Source: Bacillus solimangrovi (GTDB lineage: Bacteria; Bacillota; Bacilli; Bacillales; Bacillaceae_N). Taken from it: a stretch of DNA of 64,000 nt. The position numbers and the translations under genes are program-made. The notes beneath the pieces are model-generated. The model was not told the DNA's origin. It did not search any database and saw only the letters and a program-made list of their open reading frames with translations. The DNA is taken from assembly GCF_001742425.1 (NCBI RefSeq), contig NZ_MJEH01000022.1, positions 124,001 to 188,000 on the forward strand, in the 5' to 3' direction. This document shows, piece after piece, positions 8,699 to 17,541 of this stretch. The stretch's first letter is position 1. Every line of letters begins with the position of its first letter.

Positions 8699-9389
8699 TT
8701 GATTTCCTTTCTTCAAATTTATAGCCGATTCCCCAAACTGTTTTTAACCACTTCGGATTTGAAGGCTCACTTTCGACTTTCTCACGCAATCTACGAATGT
8801 GGACATTGACCGTATTCGTATCACCTGAATAATCAAAACCCCATATTTTTTCTAACAATTGCGATCGGGAAAAAACTTGTGAGGGGTTTGATACTAAAAA
8901 CCACAATAATTCAAATTCTTTCACAGTCACCTCAATAACATCGCCCATTTTCTTAACAGTTCGATTATTATAGTCAACTGTAACTTCACCAAACGAAACC
9001 TGTTTCGTATTTTGCAAAGTGGATCGATACGTTCTTCTTAAAATATTTTTAACCCTCAATACAAGCTCTCTCGGACTAAATGGTTTTGTTAAATAATCAT
9101 CAACACCAAGAGAAAGCCCGTTCAATCGGTCTTTCTCTTGTCCTAGTGCTGTTAGAAATACAATTGGAACATCGTCATGAAAACGAATTTCCTCAGCAGC
9201 TTCTAAGCCATCCATGTGAGGCATCATAATATCTAAAATGATTAAATCAGGCTTTTGCTCACGCCACTTTGTTACAGCTTCATGTCCATCATTTGCTGTA
9301 ATGACTTGAAAATCTTCCCTTTCTAAGTACCGTACACAAACGTCAATAATATTCTCGTCATCTTCTGCTACTAATATTTTGTAAGACAA
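8688..9389 (-). CDS. OmpR-family response regulator
   Basis: A 233-aa protein with a receiver domain (phosphoacceptor Asp53 in LIILDIMMP, Lys in TKPFSPREL) and a C-terminal winged-helix DNA-binding domain (EVTVKEFELLWFLVSNPSQVFSR..., NTVNVHIRRLREKVE). It begins 15 bases after the Met-rich DM13 gene and overlaps the kinase gene, so all four genes form one operon. It probably controls this operon, as small operons with their own two-component system usually do; no binding site was identified. Confidence 0.94.
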   Translation of the reverse strand: MSYKILVAEDDENIIDVCVRYLEREDFQVITANDGHEAVTKWREQKPDLIILDIMMPHMDGLEAAEEIRFHDDVPIVFLTALGQEKDRLNGLSLGVDDYLTKPFSPRELVLRVKNILRRTYRSTLQNTKQVSFGEVTVDYNNRTVKKMGDVIEVTVKEFELLWFLVSNPSQVFSRSQLLEKIWGFDYSGDTNTVNVHIRRLREKVESEPSNPKWLKTVWGIGYKFEERKSNEA

Positions 9390-9404
9390 TGCAATCCTCC
9401 TAAC

Positions 9405-10160
9405 TTAGTTATTGACATCATGCAAAATTACTTGCCCAAAGTCAACATCAAAAGCTTTGCACCAAATTACAATTCGATCTCCTTCATTTAATGATACATC
9501 ATCTGGTATTTCATAGTTTTGGTTCCCTTTGTTCCCTTTTAATTTTCCTAACGATACTCCTTCACTTGTTTCCTTGTCTCCACTTACTAAATATACTTGT
9601 AAATCTGGTCCATTTGTCGATTCAAAATTCTCAAAACGAACAATTTTCTTTCCATCAATTTCGTGTACCATTACATCACCGGCAACAATATGCTCATCAT
9701 CAACTAATTCAAACTTTCCTCCAAGATTGGATGCCATCATTTCTTCTTTGTCATTTTCCTTTTCTTGCATTGTTTCACTTTCTTTTTTCATTTCTTCTCC
9801 TGCACTATCCATCATTTCTTCCATGCTTTCTTTGTCTTGCATTCCTTCACTTTCTTCTTTCATTTCTTCTCCTGCTGTATCCATCATTTCTTCCATACTT
9901 TCTTCACCTTGCATTGTTTCACTTTCTTCTTTCATCATCTCTCCTGATACATCCATCATTTCTTCCATACTTTCTTCACCTTGCATTCCTTCACTTTCTT
10001 CTTTCATGTCGTCCATCATCTCAGTAGAATCTACATTGCTTGAAGTAGGAAGGTCTTCATTTACTGTTTTGTCAATAAACAGTGGGGATAATAACCACCA
10101 CCCTAAGATTAAGGTAATTAAAACAATTACTACGATCGTAAATCTTTTTGCTTGATTCAT
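9405..10160 (-). CDS. Met-rich surface protein with DM13 domain
   Basis: A 251-aa protein: N-terminal membrane anchor (about 7-26), an extracytoplasmic linker of four 20-25-residue repeats extremely rich in Met and Glu (residues 48-142; typical unit MMDxxGEEMKEESExMQ...SMEE), then a C-terminal DM13 domain (GPDLQVYLVS..., RIVIWCKAFDVDFGQVIL). DM13 domains are proposed to take part in redox chemistry through the conserved Cys. The repeats offer more than 20 Met residues outside the cell, in the same operon as a surface MsrAB; oxidant buffering or sensing is an attractive inference. AGAGGAGGTT precedes ATG at 10160. Confidence 0.85.
   Translation of the reverse strand: MNQAKRFTIVVIVLITLILGWWLLSPLFIDKTVNEDLPTSSNVDSTEMMDDMKEESEGMQGEESMEEMMDVSGEMMKEESETMQGEESMEEMMDTAGEEMKEESEGMQDKESMEEMMDSAGEEMKKESETMQEKENDKEEMMASNLGGKFELVDDEHIVAGDVMVHEIDGKKIVRFENFESTNGPDLQVYLVSGDKETSEGVSLGKLKGNKGNQNYEIPDDVSLNEGDRIVIWCKAFDVDFGQVILHDVNN
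9735..10019 (-). repeat. Tandem repeats of about 72 bp encoding Met/Glu-rich units
   Basis: Four consecutive in-frame repeats inside the DM13 gene: a 60-bp first unit, then two of 72 bp and one of 75 bp. Units are well conserved at DNA level, implying recent expansion or recombination, and copy number could vary between strains. Confidence 0.8.
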
Positions 10161-10352
10161 ATAATGAACCTCCTCTTAATTTGATAGTTATATAATGGAG
10201 GAGATAAATTATAAACGAATAACGAAAGTATAAACTTTTTATAAACTTTCCCATGAGGTCATTTTTTTTAGAACAAAATACCTTGGTAGTAATAATTTTG
10301 AGATTATTTGAAACACTATGTAGGAAGTTAACTTAATCGGAGGGGAATAACT

Positions 10353-10505
10353 GTGAAAGAACGTGATAACATGCATTCTAACCATAAGAAAAGAAATGAA
10401 GTACGTGCATTTGAAGACACTTCATCAGAATTAAACGAAAACAATGATTTGAAAGCAAACCAACCGACTATTCAACCTAAAGAAATTGATGAAATTGAAT
10501 ATTAA
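10353..10505 (+). CDS. Small hydrophilic protein, 50 aa, unknown
   Basis: A 50-codon frame begins at GTG 10353 after a strong binding site (CGGAGGGGAATAACT) and ends at TAA 10505, followed by a terminator hairpin with a T run. The product is very charged with no membrane segment or Cys (starts MKERDNMHSN, ends KEIDEIEY). Codon use looks coding. It diverges from the DM13 operon. I recognise no family; short hydrophilic proteins of this kind in bacilli are often linked to sporulation or stress, but nothing in the sequence shows that. Confidence 0.6.
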   Translation: MKERDNMHSNHKKRNEVRAFEDTSSELNENNDLKANQPTIQPKEIDEIEY

Positions 10506-10544
10506 AATGGGTGATATGCTACTATTAGCTGACAGTCTATAAAC

Positions 10545-10592
10545 AAGAAGGTATTATGATATGTGCAATCCTCCTTCATAAGCCTTCTTTTA
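10545..10592 (+). terminator. Terminator after the 50-aa gene
   Basis: AAGAAGGTATTATGA pairs with TCATAAGCCTTCTT (one bulge) and is followed by TTTT on the plus strand. Confidence 0.7.
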
Positions 10593-10685
10593 AATTGAAT
10601 TTGATTTTAATTTTTGTAACATTTTAAACCAATTAAAAAAAATCTTATTACCTTCTCACATTTAGTTATTTATACTTGTGGTCAA

Positions 10686-10950
10686 CTAAATATGTTTTGA
10701 TATTAATTTCGTTAATTCCTCTTTCGGTTTATTACCAACCGATTGATCAACGACTTCTCCATCTTTCATAATTAATAATATAGACATACTGATTACACCG
10801 TACTTCGATACAGTGTGTTGATTATCATTAACATCAATTTTAACGATCTTTATTTTATAATTAAACTCTTGACCAAGTTCCTCAAGAACAGGTTCAAGCA
10901 TTTTACATGAAGGACACCATTTGCCAAGAAGTCGACAACAACTTCTACCA
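10686..10950 (-). pseudogene. Broken thioredoxin-like gene
   Basis: The frame with active site WCPSC (codons at 10906-10920) and LEPVLEELGQEFNYKIKIVKIDVNDN...YGVISMSILLIMKDGEVV is a clear thioredoxin fold, but the preceding segment VDFLA, which should be joined to it, is in another frame (break near 10920-10925), and the usual N-terminal 20-25 residues are not recognisable. The residue after VISM is Ser where thioredoxins have the conserved cis-Pro, another sign of decay. The remaining intact 71-aa frame from ATG 10901 lacks the active site. A sequencing error could explain the frameshift but not the other changes. Confidence 0.7.
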
Positions 10951-11152
10951 ACTATATAAAAAATATACGCTTAGCTATCAGTAAGCCCCCTCATCCTGCG
11001 AACTTCTTATGATTATTTACTATGTACATTTAATATAGACCTTAACATTAATGTCAAGGTCAAGAATTTTTCTTTAATTTTTTGACTATAACCACAATTA
11101 GATAATTTTTTCCAGTATACTTAATTTATACTTTGTTTAAGGAGAAGTTACG

Positions 11153-12313
11153 GTGCAAAATGATTCAATTATGGGGAAAGAACGAATTATTGCGTTAGAT
11201 ATCATTCGCGGATTTGCCTTATTTGGTATTTTATTAGTTAATATGCCTTCTTTTAGTGGAAGTGATTTATTTTTATACAGTGGAATTGACCTAAACATTC
11301 GACTAATATTTGACCTATTTATACAAACGAAATTTTACACAATATTTTCATTTTTGTTTGGGCTTGGATTTTACATTTTTATGAAACGTGCTGAGTCACG
11401 CGGTGAAAATGTTAATCGTTTATTTACAAAAAGGTTATTAGCATTACTATTGTTTGGAGTACTTCATATTGTTTTCTTTTGGGACGGTGATATCTTACAC
11501 ACATATGCAATCCTAGGTTTCTTTCTGCTTCTTTTTTATAGAAGGACGACAAAGACAGTTTTAATATGGACTATAGTCATATTGGTTGGGTATTTATTGT
11601 TTTTGGTTATACTCAATGTTCAAAGTGGGGAAATAAATAATGTAGAAATTCACGCTCTATATGAAAAATTACAAGCTTATCAATCCCTACCTTATGGAGA
11701 GCTGTTAATTTGGAGATTCGCAAATGAGATCCCACCATTAGTTGGAAACATTCCTTATAGCATCAATATTTTTGGCATGTTTTTACTCGGCTTATACGCA
11801 GGAAAGTTAGATATATTTCGTAATGTAGATACGTTTAAAAAACTGCTCAAAAGAACTCAACTAATTAGTTTTCTCTTAAGCGTTCCTACATTAATTCTGA
11901 TGACATATATCTTTACCCATTGGTTGGAAATATCGACTATGCTTAAATCACAGTATTTCGTATTAATGAACGCAAGCGGAATGACACTATCAGTTTTCTA
12001 CATCACATCCATTACTTTGTTACTAGAGAAACATACATGGAGGCAGTTGTTGCATCCACTCCGATATGTCGGTCAGATGGCATTAACTAATTATCTTCTT
12101 CAAACAATCATTTGCTTCATCATATTTTATTGGTTTGGGTTATTCGGAAAGGTCACATTGTGGCAAAGTCTTATCATTACGATTATCATATATCCTGTTC
12201 AAGTAATGACAAGTTATATGTGGCTTCGTCGATTCCAATTCGGACCATTTGAATGGCTTTGGAGAATCATGACTTATGGAAAGGTACAACAATTGAAAAA
12301 GAAACGACTCTGA
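11153..12313 (+). CDS. DUF418 / YeiB-family membrane protein
   Basis: A 386-aa integral membrane protein with about ten hydrophobic segments. The family signature is present: N-terminal RIIALDIIRGFALFGILLVNM, FYTIFSFLFGLGFYIFM, and the C-terminal DUF418 region with VGQMALTNYLLQTIICFIIFY and GPFEWLWRIMTYG. Function of the family is not established; some members sit in exporter or acyltransferase-like clusters. GTG at 11153 follows AAGGAGAAG. It forms a single transcription unit closed by a strong terminator. Confidence 0.88.
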   Translation: MQNDSIMGKERIIALDIIRGFALFGILLVNMPSFSGSDLFLYSGIDLNIRLIFDLFIQTKFYTIFSFLFGLGFYIFMKRAESRGENVNRLFTKRLLALLLFGVLHIVFFWDGDILHTYAILGFFLLLFYRRTTKTVLIWTIVILVGYLLFLVILNVQSGEINNVEIHALYEKLQAYQSLPYGELLIWRFANEIPPLVGNIPYSINIFGMFLLGLYAGKLDIFRNVDTFKKLLKRTQLISFLLSVPTLILMTYIFTHWLEISTMLKSQYFVLMNASGMTLSVFYITSITLLLEKHTWRQLLHPLRYVGQMALTNYLLQTIICFIIFYWFGLFGKVTLWQSLIITIIIYPVQVMTSYMWLRRFQFGPFEWLWRIMTYGKVQQLKKKRL

Positions 12314-12363
12314 AACAATAATATGTCTTCTCGTCTTAAAACAGTTTCAGATAGAACAATAAC

Positions 12364-12410
12364 AAATAAACTCAGGGGGGATTGATATGCTCCCCCAACT
12401 GAGTTTATTT
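12364..12410. terminator. Bidirectional terminator
   Basis: AAATAAACTCAG faces CTGAGTTTATTT, with an inner GGGGG/CCCCC pairing. It overlaps the last codons of the convergent aldo/keto reductase gene. Confidence 0.85.
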
Positions 12411-13394
12411 TATTGAAACATCCCTAGAAACCATATCAATTTCATCAAGATGTTCCTGTGACAATTTAAATGTAAGTGTTCCAATATTTTCTTCAGCATG
12501 ATGTTTTTTCGTTGCTCCAGGTATCGCTACAACTGTATCTTCATGAAAATGAATGAGCCAGTTGAGAGCGATTTGACTCGTTGTAACGTTGTATTCATCA
12601 GCAAGTCTATCGAGTAGATCGATTAGTGGTTTTGTTCGTTCAAGCGTCGCTGGTTTAAAAGTTGAAAAATGTTTCCTTGGTCCTGACATTTTCTTTATTA
12701 AATCTGGATTTTTATGGAACTTACCAGTAAGTAGCCCTTGTTCTAATGGAGAGTATGCAATAAGTGTAATTCCTAATTCCTTCGCTGCATCTAGAGTTCC
12801 GTCCTTCTCGATTCGACGATCTACTAAACTATATTTCACTTGATTGGAGACAAGTGGGTACCCATGATTAGCTAGCACTTGGTGTGCTTCTCTCATCTTC
12901 TCTTCATTAAAATTACTCACACCCACTGTACGAACTTTTCCGTCTTTTAACAAACGAGCCATTTCATCCATTTCTGCTCGAACACTTGAAAATGAATATG
13001 GTTGATGAACCATATACAAGTCAATTGTTCTTCCTTTTAGAGCATCCAGTCTCTCATCGATTGTCTTTGGAATAGATTTTGCTGTTCTCATAACTGGCCA
13101 CCACTTTGTTGCGATAAGCGCATCATCCGCTTTTTCCCCAACACTATTTAACGCATCTGCTAGACCTTCTTCTGATTTGCCCTTACCATATACTTCAGCA
13201 GTATCAAACCAGTTAATCCCACCATCCAAACTAATATTTACGATTTCTTGAATTTCTTGTTTTTCTAAGACAGGCCAATAGCGACCGACCATCCCATTCC
13301 CTTTACTAAATTGCCACGTACCAAGACCTAATGCAGAGATATGTATATCTGATTTACCTAATCTTCTCAAAGGAATAGTTGCACTTCCTATCAT
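12405..13394 (-). CDS. Aldo/keto reductase
   Basis: A 329-aa NADPH-dependent aldo/keto reductase of the TIM-barrel superfamily. Catalytic residues are recognisable: Asp and Tyr in GINWFDTAEVYGKGKSEEGL, Lys in IATKWWP, His in LYMVHQP. The C-terminal cofactor region IPGATKKHHAEENIGTL is also typical. Substrate unknown. The ATG at 13394 is preceded by AGGAGTGG; three extra codons upstream (GTG) overlap that site. A single gene between two terminators. Confidence 0.92.
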   Translation of the reverse strand: MIGSATIPLRRLGKSDIHISALGLGTWQFSKGNGMVGRYWPVLEKQEIQEIVNISLDGGINWFDTAEVYGKGKSEEGLADALNSVGEKADDALIATKWWPVMRTAKSIPKTIDERLDALKGRTIDLYMVHQPYSFSSVRAEMDEMARLLKDGKVRTVGVSNFNEEKMREAHQVLANHGYPLVSNQVKYSLVDRRIEKDGTLDAAKELGITLIAYSPLEQGLLTGKFHKNPDLIKKMSGPRKHFSTFKPATLERTKPLIDLLDRLADEYNVTTSQIALNWLIHFHEDTVVAIPGATKKHHAEENIGTLTFKLSQEHLDEIDMVSRDVSIK

Positions 13395-13605
13395 AATCAC
13401 CACTCCTATATTGGTTATATTTTCTTATTATCATATCATTTCACTTTAACTGTGTATACTTGTAACACCTATTGCTTGTGAACCTTTATAATGACAATTA
13501 AGATCATTTTCTAGACAAAGTTGAATTATTTCATTTGTTTCTCATCATTGTAAATAAATCAAACTTATCATTAAAAGTATTACTTTATCAACATATTCAC
13601 ACAGT

Positions 13606-13634
13606 AAAAAATCAGAACCTAATATCGGTTCTGA
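13606..13634 (-). terminator. Terminator of the ThrE-type exporter operon
   Basis: On the minus strand TCAGAACC-loop-GGTTCTGA is followed directly by six T. It lies about 70 bases after the exporter genes. Confidence 0.85.
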
Positions 13635-13702
13635 CTTCTAATAGTAAAGACCATATATAAGAAACTAATCAAAGAATGAATAATGCTCAGCTTTCACCTT
13701 TT

Positions 13703-14158
13703 TTACTTCGTATAACCTGTCTTATTTATTGTCAGTTTCGATCTTCTAATAACTTGATTTATCACTTCAGAAAAAATTAGTCCTATCGCAATTGCTCCTG
13801 AAATCATAAACGCCTTAGCAGCTAAATTAATAGCCGTATTATAATCATTTTGAACAAAATTACGCATAGCATCATAAGCGAGTCCACCAGGTACTAGTGG
13901 AATAATTCCAGAGACGATAAAAACAATAATTGGTGTTTTGTACACTCTAGAAAAAACTTGGCTCATAACAGCAACTACAAAAGAAGCTGCAACAGAAGCA
14001 AAAATAGCATCTATTCCGTAATACGTTAATGAAACATAGATCATCCAGCCTAACATACCAACGAATCCACACTTAATTAATGATTTTCTTGGTGCATTAA
14101 ATACGATACCAAATGCAGTGGATGCGATAAAGCTTAATACCATTTGTTCAATAAACAT
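13703..14158 (-). CDS. ThrE-type exporter, small membrane subunit (DUF3815/YjjB-like)
   Basis: A 151-aa protein with four to five transmembrane segments (FIEQMVLSFIASTAFGIVFN, IPLVPGGLAYDAMRNFV). It corresponds to the C-terminal half of the threonine/serine exporter ThrE and to the small YjjB-type subunit of two-part exporters. Its start lies 18 bases after the large subunit, so both form one operon. In E. coli the homologous YjjP/YjjB pair exports succinate; in Corynebacterium the fused protein exports threonine. The substrate here is unknown. Confidence 0.87.
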   Translation of the reverse strand: MFIEQMVLSFIASTAFGIVFNAPRKSLIKCGFVGMLGWMIYVSLTYYGIDAIFASVAASFVVAVMSQVFSRVYKTPIIVFIVSGIIPLVPGGLAYDAMRNFVQNDYNTAINLAAKAFMISGAIAIGLIFSEVINQVIRRSKLTINKTGYTK

Positions 14159-14176
14159 TAGAGCTTATCTCCTAAT

Positions 14177-14938
14177 TTAAAATAATATGAATACAACGGC
14201 TATACCTGAACCAATTGCAAATGCAGTTAAGAAAGCTTCAGCTCCTTTTGCAATCCCTGACATAAGGTGTCCTGCCATTAAGTCTCGAACAGCATTTGTT
14301 AAAAGCAACCCTGGTACAAGTGGCATGAGTGAGCCGATAATAATCTTATCTAATTCATAACCGAGTCCTATTTTCACAAACAATAATGATATTAAGCCAA
14401 CAACAACTGAAGCTGAGAACTCAGCGAAAAACTTAATCGGCACTAGCTTATGAAAATAAATTACCAAAAAGAGACCTACTCCACCACCAATACATGCTGG
14501 TAAAAAATCACGCCATTCTCCATTCAACATGATTAAAAAGCAACCACCAATAAGCGCAGCGGCGACAATCTGCAAAGTAAGTGGAAACGTATAGTTTGTT
14601 GTTTCAATTTCCTTTAAAGATCGATATGCTTGTTCTAAAGATAACTGTCCACTAGTCACTGTCCGAGAAACGCTGTTAACTAACGTCACTTTATGTAAGT
14701 CTGTCGTCCTATCTGATACTCTAACTAACTTTGTTTTAGTAGGATCTAGTCCTTCAATCGAAAAAATGATGACTGTTGGTGTAACGAAGCTATGTGATTC
14801 CCTTACTCCAAATGCACTTGCTATTCTTGTCATCGTATCTTCAACTCGATAAGTCTCAGCTCCACTTTGCAACATTACTTTCCCAGCTAGTAAACATACT
14901 TCCATAATGTCATATGTTTCTTGATTTTGATTATTCAT
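14177..14938 (-). CDS. ThrE-type exporter, large subunit (DUF1212/YjjP-like)
   Basis: A 253-aa protein with a cytoplasmic N-terminal domain (MEVCLLAGKVMLQSGAETYRVEDTMTRIASAFG, the DUF1212 signature) and five C-terminal membrane segments with GSLMPLVPGLLLTNAVRDLMAG. It pairs with the small subunit immediately downstream. ATG 14938 is preceded by TGGAGAG; a start five codons upstream lacks a site. First gene of the operon. Confidence 0.9.
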   Translation of the reverse strand: MNNQNQETYDIMEVCLLAGKVMLQSGAETYRVEDTMTRIASAFGVRESHSFVTPTVIIFSIEGLDPTKTKLVRVSDRTTDLHKVTLVNSVSRTVTSGQLSLEQAYRSLKEIETTNYTFPLTLQIVAAALIGGCFLIMLNGEWRDFLPACIGGGVGLFLVIYFHKLVPIKFFAEFSASVVVGLISLLFVKIGLGYELDKIIIGSLMPLVPGLLLTNAVRDLMAGHLMSGIAKGAEAFLTAFAIGSGIAVVFILF

Positions 14939-14953
14939 GTACGTTCTCTCCAA

Positions 14954-15373
14954 TAATAAAACGATAATTCCATATGTGTCTCTCAGTTTAAATGAAAAAC
15001 AAGTATGAAATCAATAAGAATAACTATTTCCTATACTTACATCTTAAAATATACAACGAGTTATTACATAACATATAAGAGACCTCATGAGGATTATACG
15101 AAAAGATTAAGAATGTAATGTTGAGAATGACCATTTAATAAAACTAGAAAAAAGGAGGACAAAAATAAATCCTCTATTTTATTTATGATGTGAGTTCGAG
15201 TCAATATATTGGGCACAATTAGATTATGTTTTATGCTGTGACTTTGAATTGTTCTTCTATTTCTTAGGATGTTCATAAATTTATATTAAACACATCGCAA
15301 AAAAATAATCAGTACTTTAGGTGCTATCATCAGAAATAATCGACCTAATCTTAAATAGTTGGAATTATTAACA
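14954..15373. other. Gap without recognisable gene
   Basis: AT-rich spacer between the exporter promoter side and the 3' end of the ATP-grasp gene. A 60-codon frame at 15094-15276 on the minus strand has no binding site and no family features. Confidence 0.45.
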
Positions 15374-16600
15374 CTACTCCTTAGATAAAAGATGGAATTG
15401 AATTAGACTAGCAGCCTTTTCTGCGATTCCTACCGCCTCTTGTTTAGTCCCTGCCTTGGCTAATACGTACCCATATCTATGCCCCATTGACAAAGGTGGT
15501 CTAAGTACCTTCCCTTTTTTTGGTTTAATAAATACTTTCGTAACCCCAGGTACTTTCAATGCTTTATTTCTTCCAGTCACTTTAATAAGCTTACCGATTG
15601 AAGAAACTGTAATAAATTTTGCAAATGCACATTCCTCCCAAATTCTATAGAGAAATGGTTCATAACCTAATGTCATTTTTATAATCTGCTCAACATAGTT
15701 AAATCCATATGCTTCATAAATCAAATCATTCATAACAGTACCTGCTATCCGTGGATTAATTTCTATCAATTTCCACTCATCATTAACTAAACGTAATTCT
15801 AAGTGGCAATGACCCTGTGTAAACTTTAGATCATTCATAATGGCAGTCGTAATGGTGTTAAGTTGCTCTTCATAAGGTGTCGGTGAGATACTATAGCCTG
15901 TTACAATAAATCTCTCCCCTATCAAAATGTCTTGTTCAACTATTGCAACGACACGGACTTCTCCTTTATGAACAATCGTTTCAACGATTACTTGTGGGCC
16001 CTGCAAAAATTCTTCAATTAGTATAATGTCATTGTCGTTTACTTTCTGTAAACGATGAAGTTGCTCAGTTAGTTCTTTTTCCGAATGAATGAGAAAAACA
16101 TCTTTAGAACCACATGATTTTGGGAGCTTTACAATCAACGGATAACGCTTCTCTATTTTATTTAGAAGTTGTTCAATAGAATCCTGTTTATGAAAAATGA
16201 TAAACCAAGGGGAATAACTTTTATTTTGTAAACAGGTACGTGTTAATAGCTTATCTTCCATTACTTTAATGGCATCATGAGACAGCTGTGTCTGACAATA
16301 CTTATTCGACAGTTTTGCTGAAAGGTAGACATACGAATCAACTAAGCTTATCACAAAAGCTACAAAATAGTGTTTTGTTATTTGCTTAACAACTTGATCT
16401 ACTTCAGATTCGTTGCTTACGTTTACTAAGTGAATTTCATCAATATCAGGAAAATCGTGCTTTTGACTATGAAATTCCTCATTTTTGGTTAACAAATGGG
16501 TGTTAAACCCTAAAGCTTTTGCAGCTTTTATTGCTTCACGTGAAGAACCCGATTTATTCGTCTCAATAAATACTATCGATTTCAAGGTGAACAGCTCCAC
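15374..16600 (-). CDS. ATP-grasp ligase, unknown substrate
   Basis: A 408-aa protein with the ATP-grasp fold: N-terminal pre-ATP domain (SIVFIETNKSGSSREAIKAAKALGF), central domain with YPLIVKLPKSCGSKDVFLI and IILIEEFLQGPQVIVET, and the metal-binding signature HLELRLVNDEWKLIEINPRIAGTVM. These enzymes join a carboxylate to an amine via acyl phosphate. The nearest named types are biotin carboxylase/D-Ala-D-Ala-ligase-like peptide ligases. The last ~75 residues (KVTGRNKALKVPGV...AASLIQFHL) are similar to residues about 272-334 of the divergent Mur-ligase fusion, which links the two genes by ancestry. Its start faces the S11 peptidase gene across a 164-base shared upstream region. Confidence 0.85.
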   Translation of the reverse strand: MELFTLKSIVFIETNKSGSSREAIKAAKALGFNTHLLTKNEEFHSQKHDFPDIDEIHLVNVSNESEVDQVVKQITKHYFVAFVISLVDSYVYLSAKLSNKYCQTQLSHDAIKVMEDKLLTRTCLQNKSYSPWFIIFHKQDSIEQLLNKIEKRYPLIVKLPKSCGSKDVFLIHSEKELTEQLHRLQKVNDNDIILIEEFLQGPQVIVETIVHKGEVRVVAIVEQDILIGERFIVTGYSISPTPYEEQLNTITTAIMNDLKFTQGHCHLELRLVNDEWKLIEINPRIAGTVMNDLIYEAYGFNYVEQIIKMTLGYEPFLYRIWEECAFAKFITVSSIGKLIKVTGRNKALKVPGVTKVFIKPKKGKVLRPPLSMGHRYGYVLAKAGTKQEAVGIAEKAASLIQFHLLSKE

Positions 16601-16764
16601 TTAAATTAATTAGATTTCAAAACTTAAATTCACTTACAATATATTATTACTTTTTTTAAATAGGACTAGGCAGTTATTTCATTTTACAAGACTACAAAAC
16701 CCACACTAAAAGAGTCATTATAGAATATTTTAGTATAACTATAAATTTTCAGAGAGGTTGAACA

Positions 16765-17541
16765 ATGAACAAAGATTACAACATGTTAGCTAAAGCAGCG
16801 ATTCTTATTAATGTGGATGAAAATGAAATCTTATTTGAAAAAAATGCTGATGAAAGGCGACCAATGGCCAGTCTTACAAAAATGATGACAGCATTACTTA
16901 TCTATGAAGATATACAACGAGGTGTTTTACACTTAAACGAAATCGTAGAGGTTACCGATCATACTGCTTCAATAAGAGGATCAAGGATTAAACTAAATCA
17001 CGGAGATAAAATTACCATTCATGATTTATTAAAAGGCTTACTCATTGCTTCTGGGAATGATGCTGCCGTTGCATTAGCAACGCATACAGCTCCTCAGTAT
17101 GAATTATTTATCGAAAGGATGAATGATAGAGCAAAACAATTAGGTTTGAAAAATACACATTATCAGAATTCTCATGGTCTGGATGCAAACGCTCATTATT
17201 CTTCAGCAAGAGATGTATGTACACTAGCAGAAGAATTAGTTAAGATGACTCCTGTTCTCAATTTAACTAGGCGACAATTAATAAATATCAAAATAAATAA
17301 TCATTGGGAGACGATTAGCAATACAAATAAACTGTTAGGAAATTACAAAGGAGTTGATGGGTTAAAAACAGGACGAACATTACAAGCCGGGTTCTGTATC
17401 GCAGCTACGGCACAACTACAAAAACATCGATTACTTGCTGTGGTGATGGGTGAACCTTCAATAAGTTCTTTAATGAATGATGTAACTACCCTATTTGATT
17501 TTGGATTTTCAAAAGAATTTAAAGAAAGGAATAATGTATGA
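16765..17541 (+). CDS. S11-type D-Ala-D-Ala carboxypeptidase homologue without signal peptide
   Basis: A 258-aa penicillin-binding-protein-fold peptidase. All three active-site motifs are intact: Ser36-x-x-Lys39 (SLTK), SGN 96-98 and KTG 201-203. Secreted members (DacA, DacF) begin with a signal peptide and end with an anchoring domain; here catalytic sequence starts within ten residues of the Met and the anchor domain is missing, so the enzyme should stay in the cytoplasm unless it leaves by another route. ATG 16765 follows AGAGAGGTTG. Its stop overlaps the start of the Mur-ligase fusion (GTATGATGA), so they are translationally coupled. It may trim or hydrolyse a peptide made by the neighbouring ligases. 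Confidence 0.87.
   Translation: MNKDYNMLAKAAILINVDENEILFEKNADERRPMASLTKMMTALLIYEDIQRGVLHLNEIVEVTDHTASIRGSRIKLNHGDKITIHDLLKGLLIASGNDAAVALATHTAPQYELFIERMNDRAKQLGLKNTHYQNSHGLDANAHYSSARDVCTLAEELVKMTPVLNLTRRQLINIKINNHWETISNTNKLLGNYKGVDGLKTGRTLQAGFCIAATAQLQKHRLLAVVMGEPSISSLMNDVTTLFDFGFSKEFKERNNV

Noticed and set aside
9491-10155. Long plus-strand open frames rich in Phe/Leu/His/Ser
   Set aside because: Artefact of the Met/Glu-rich repeats on the other strand, where the antisense codons lack stops.
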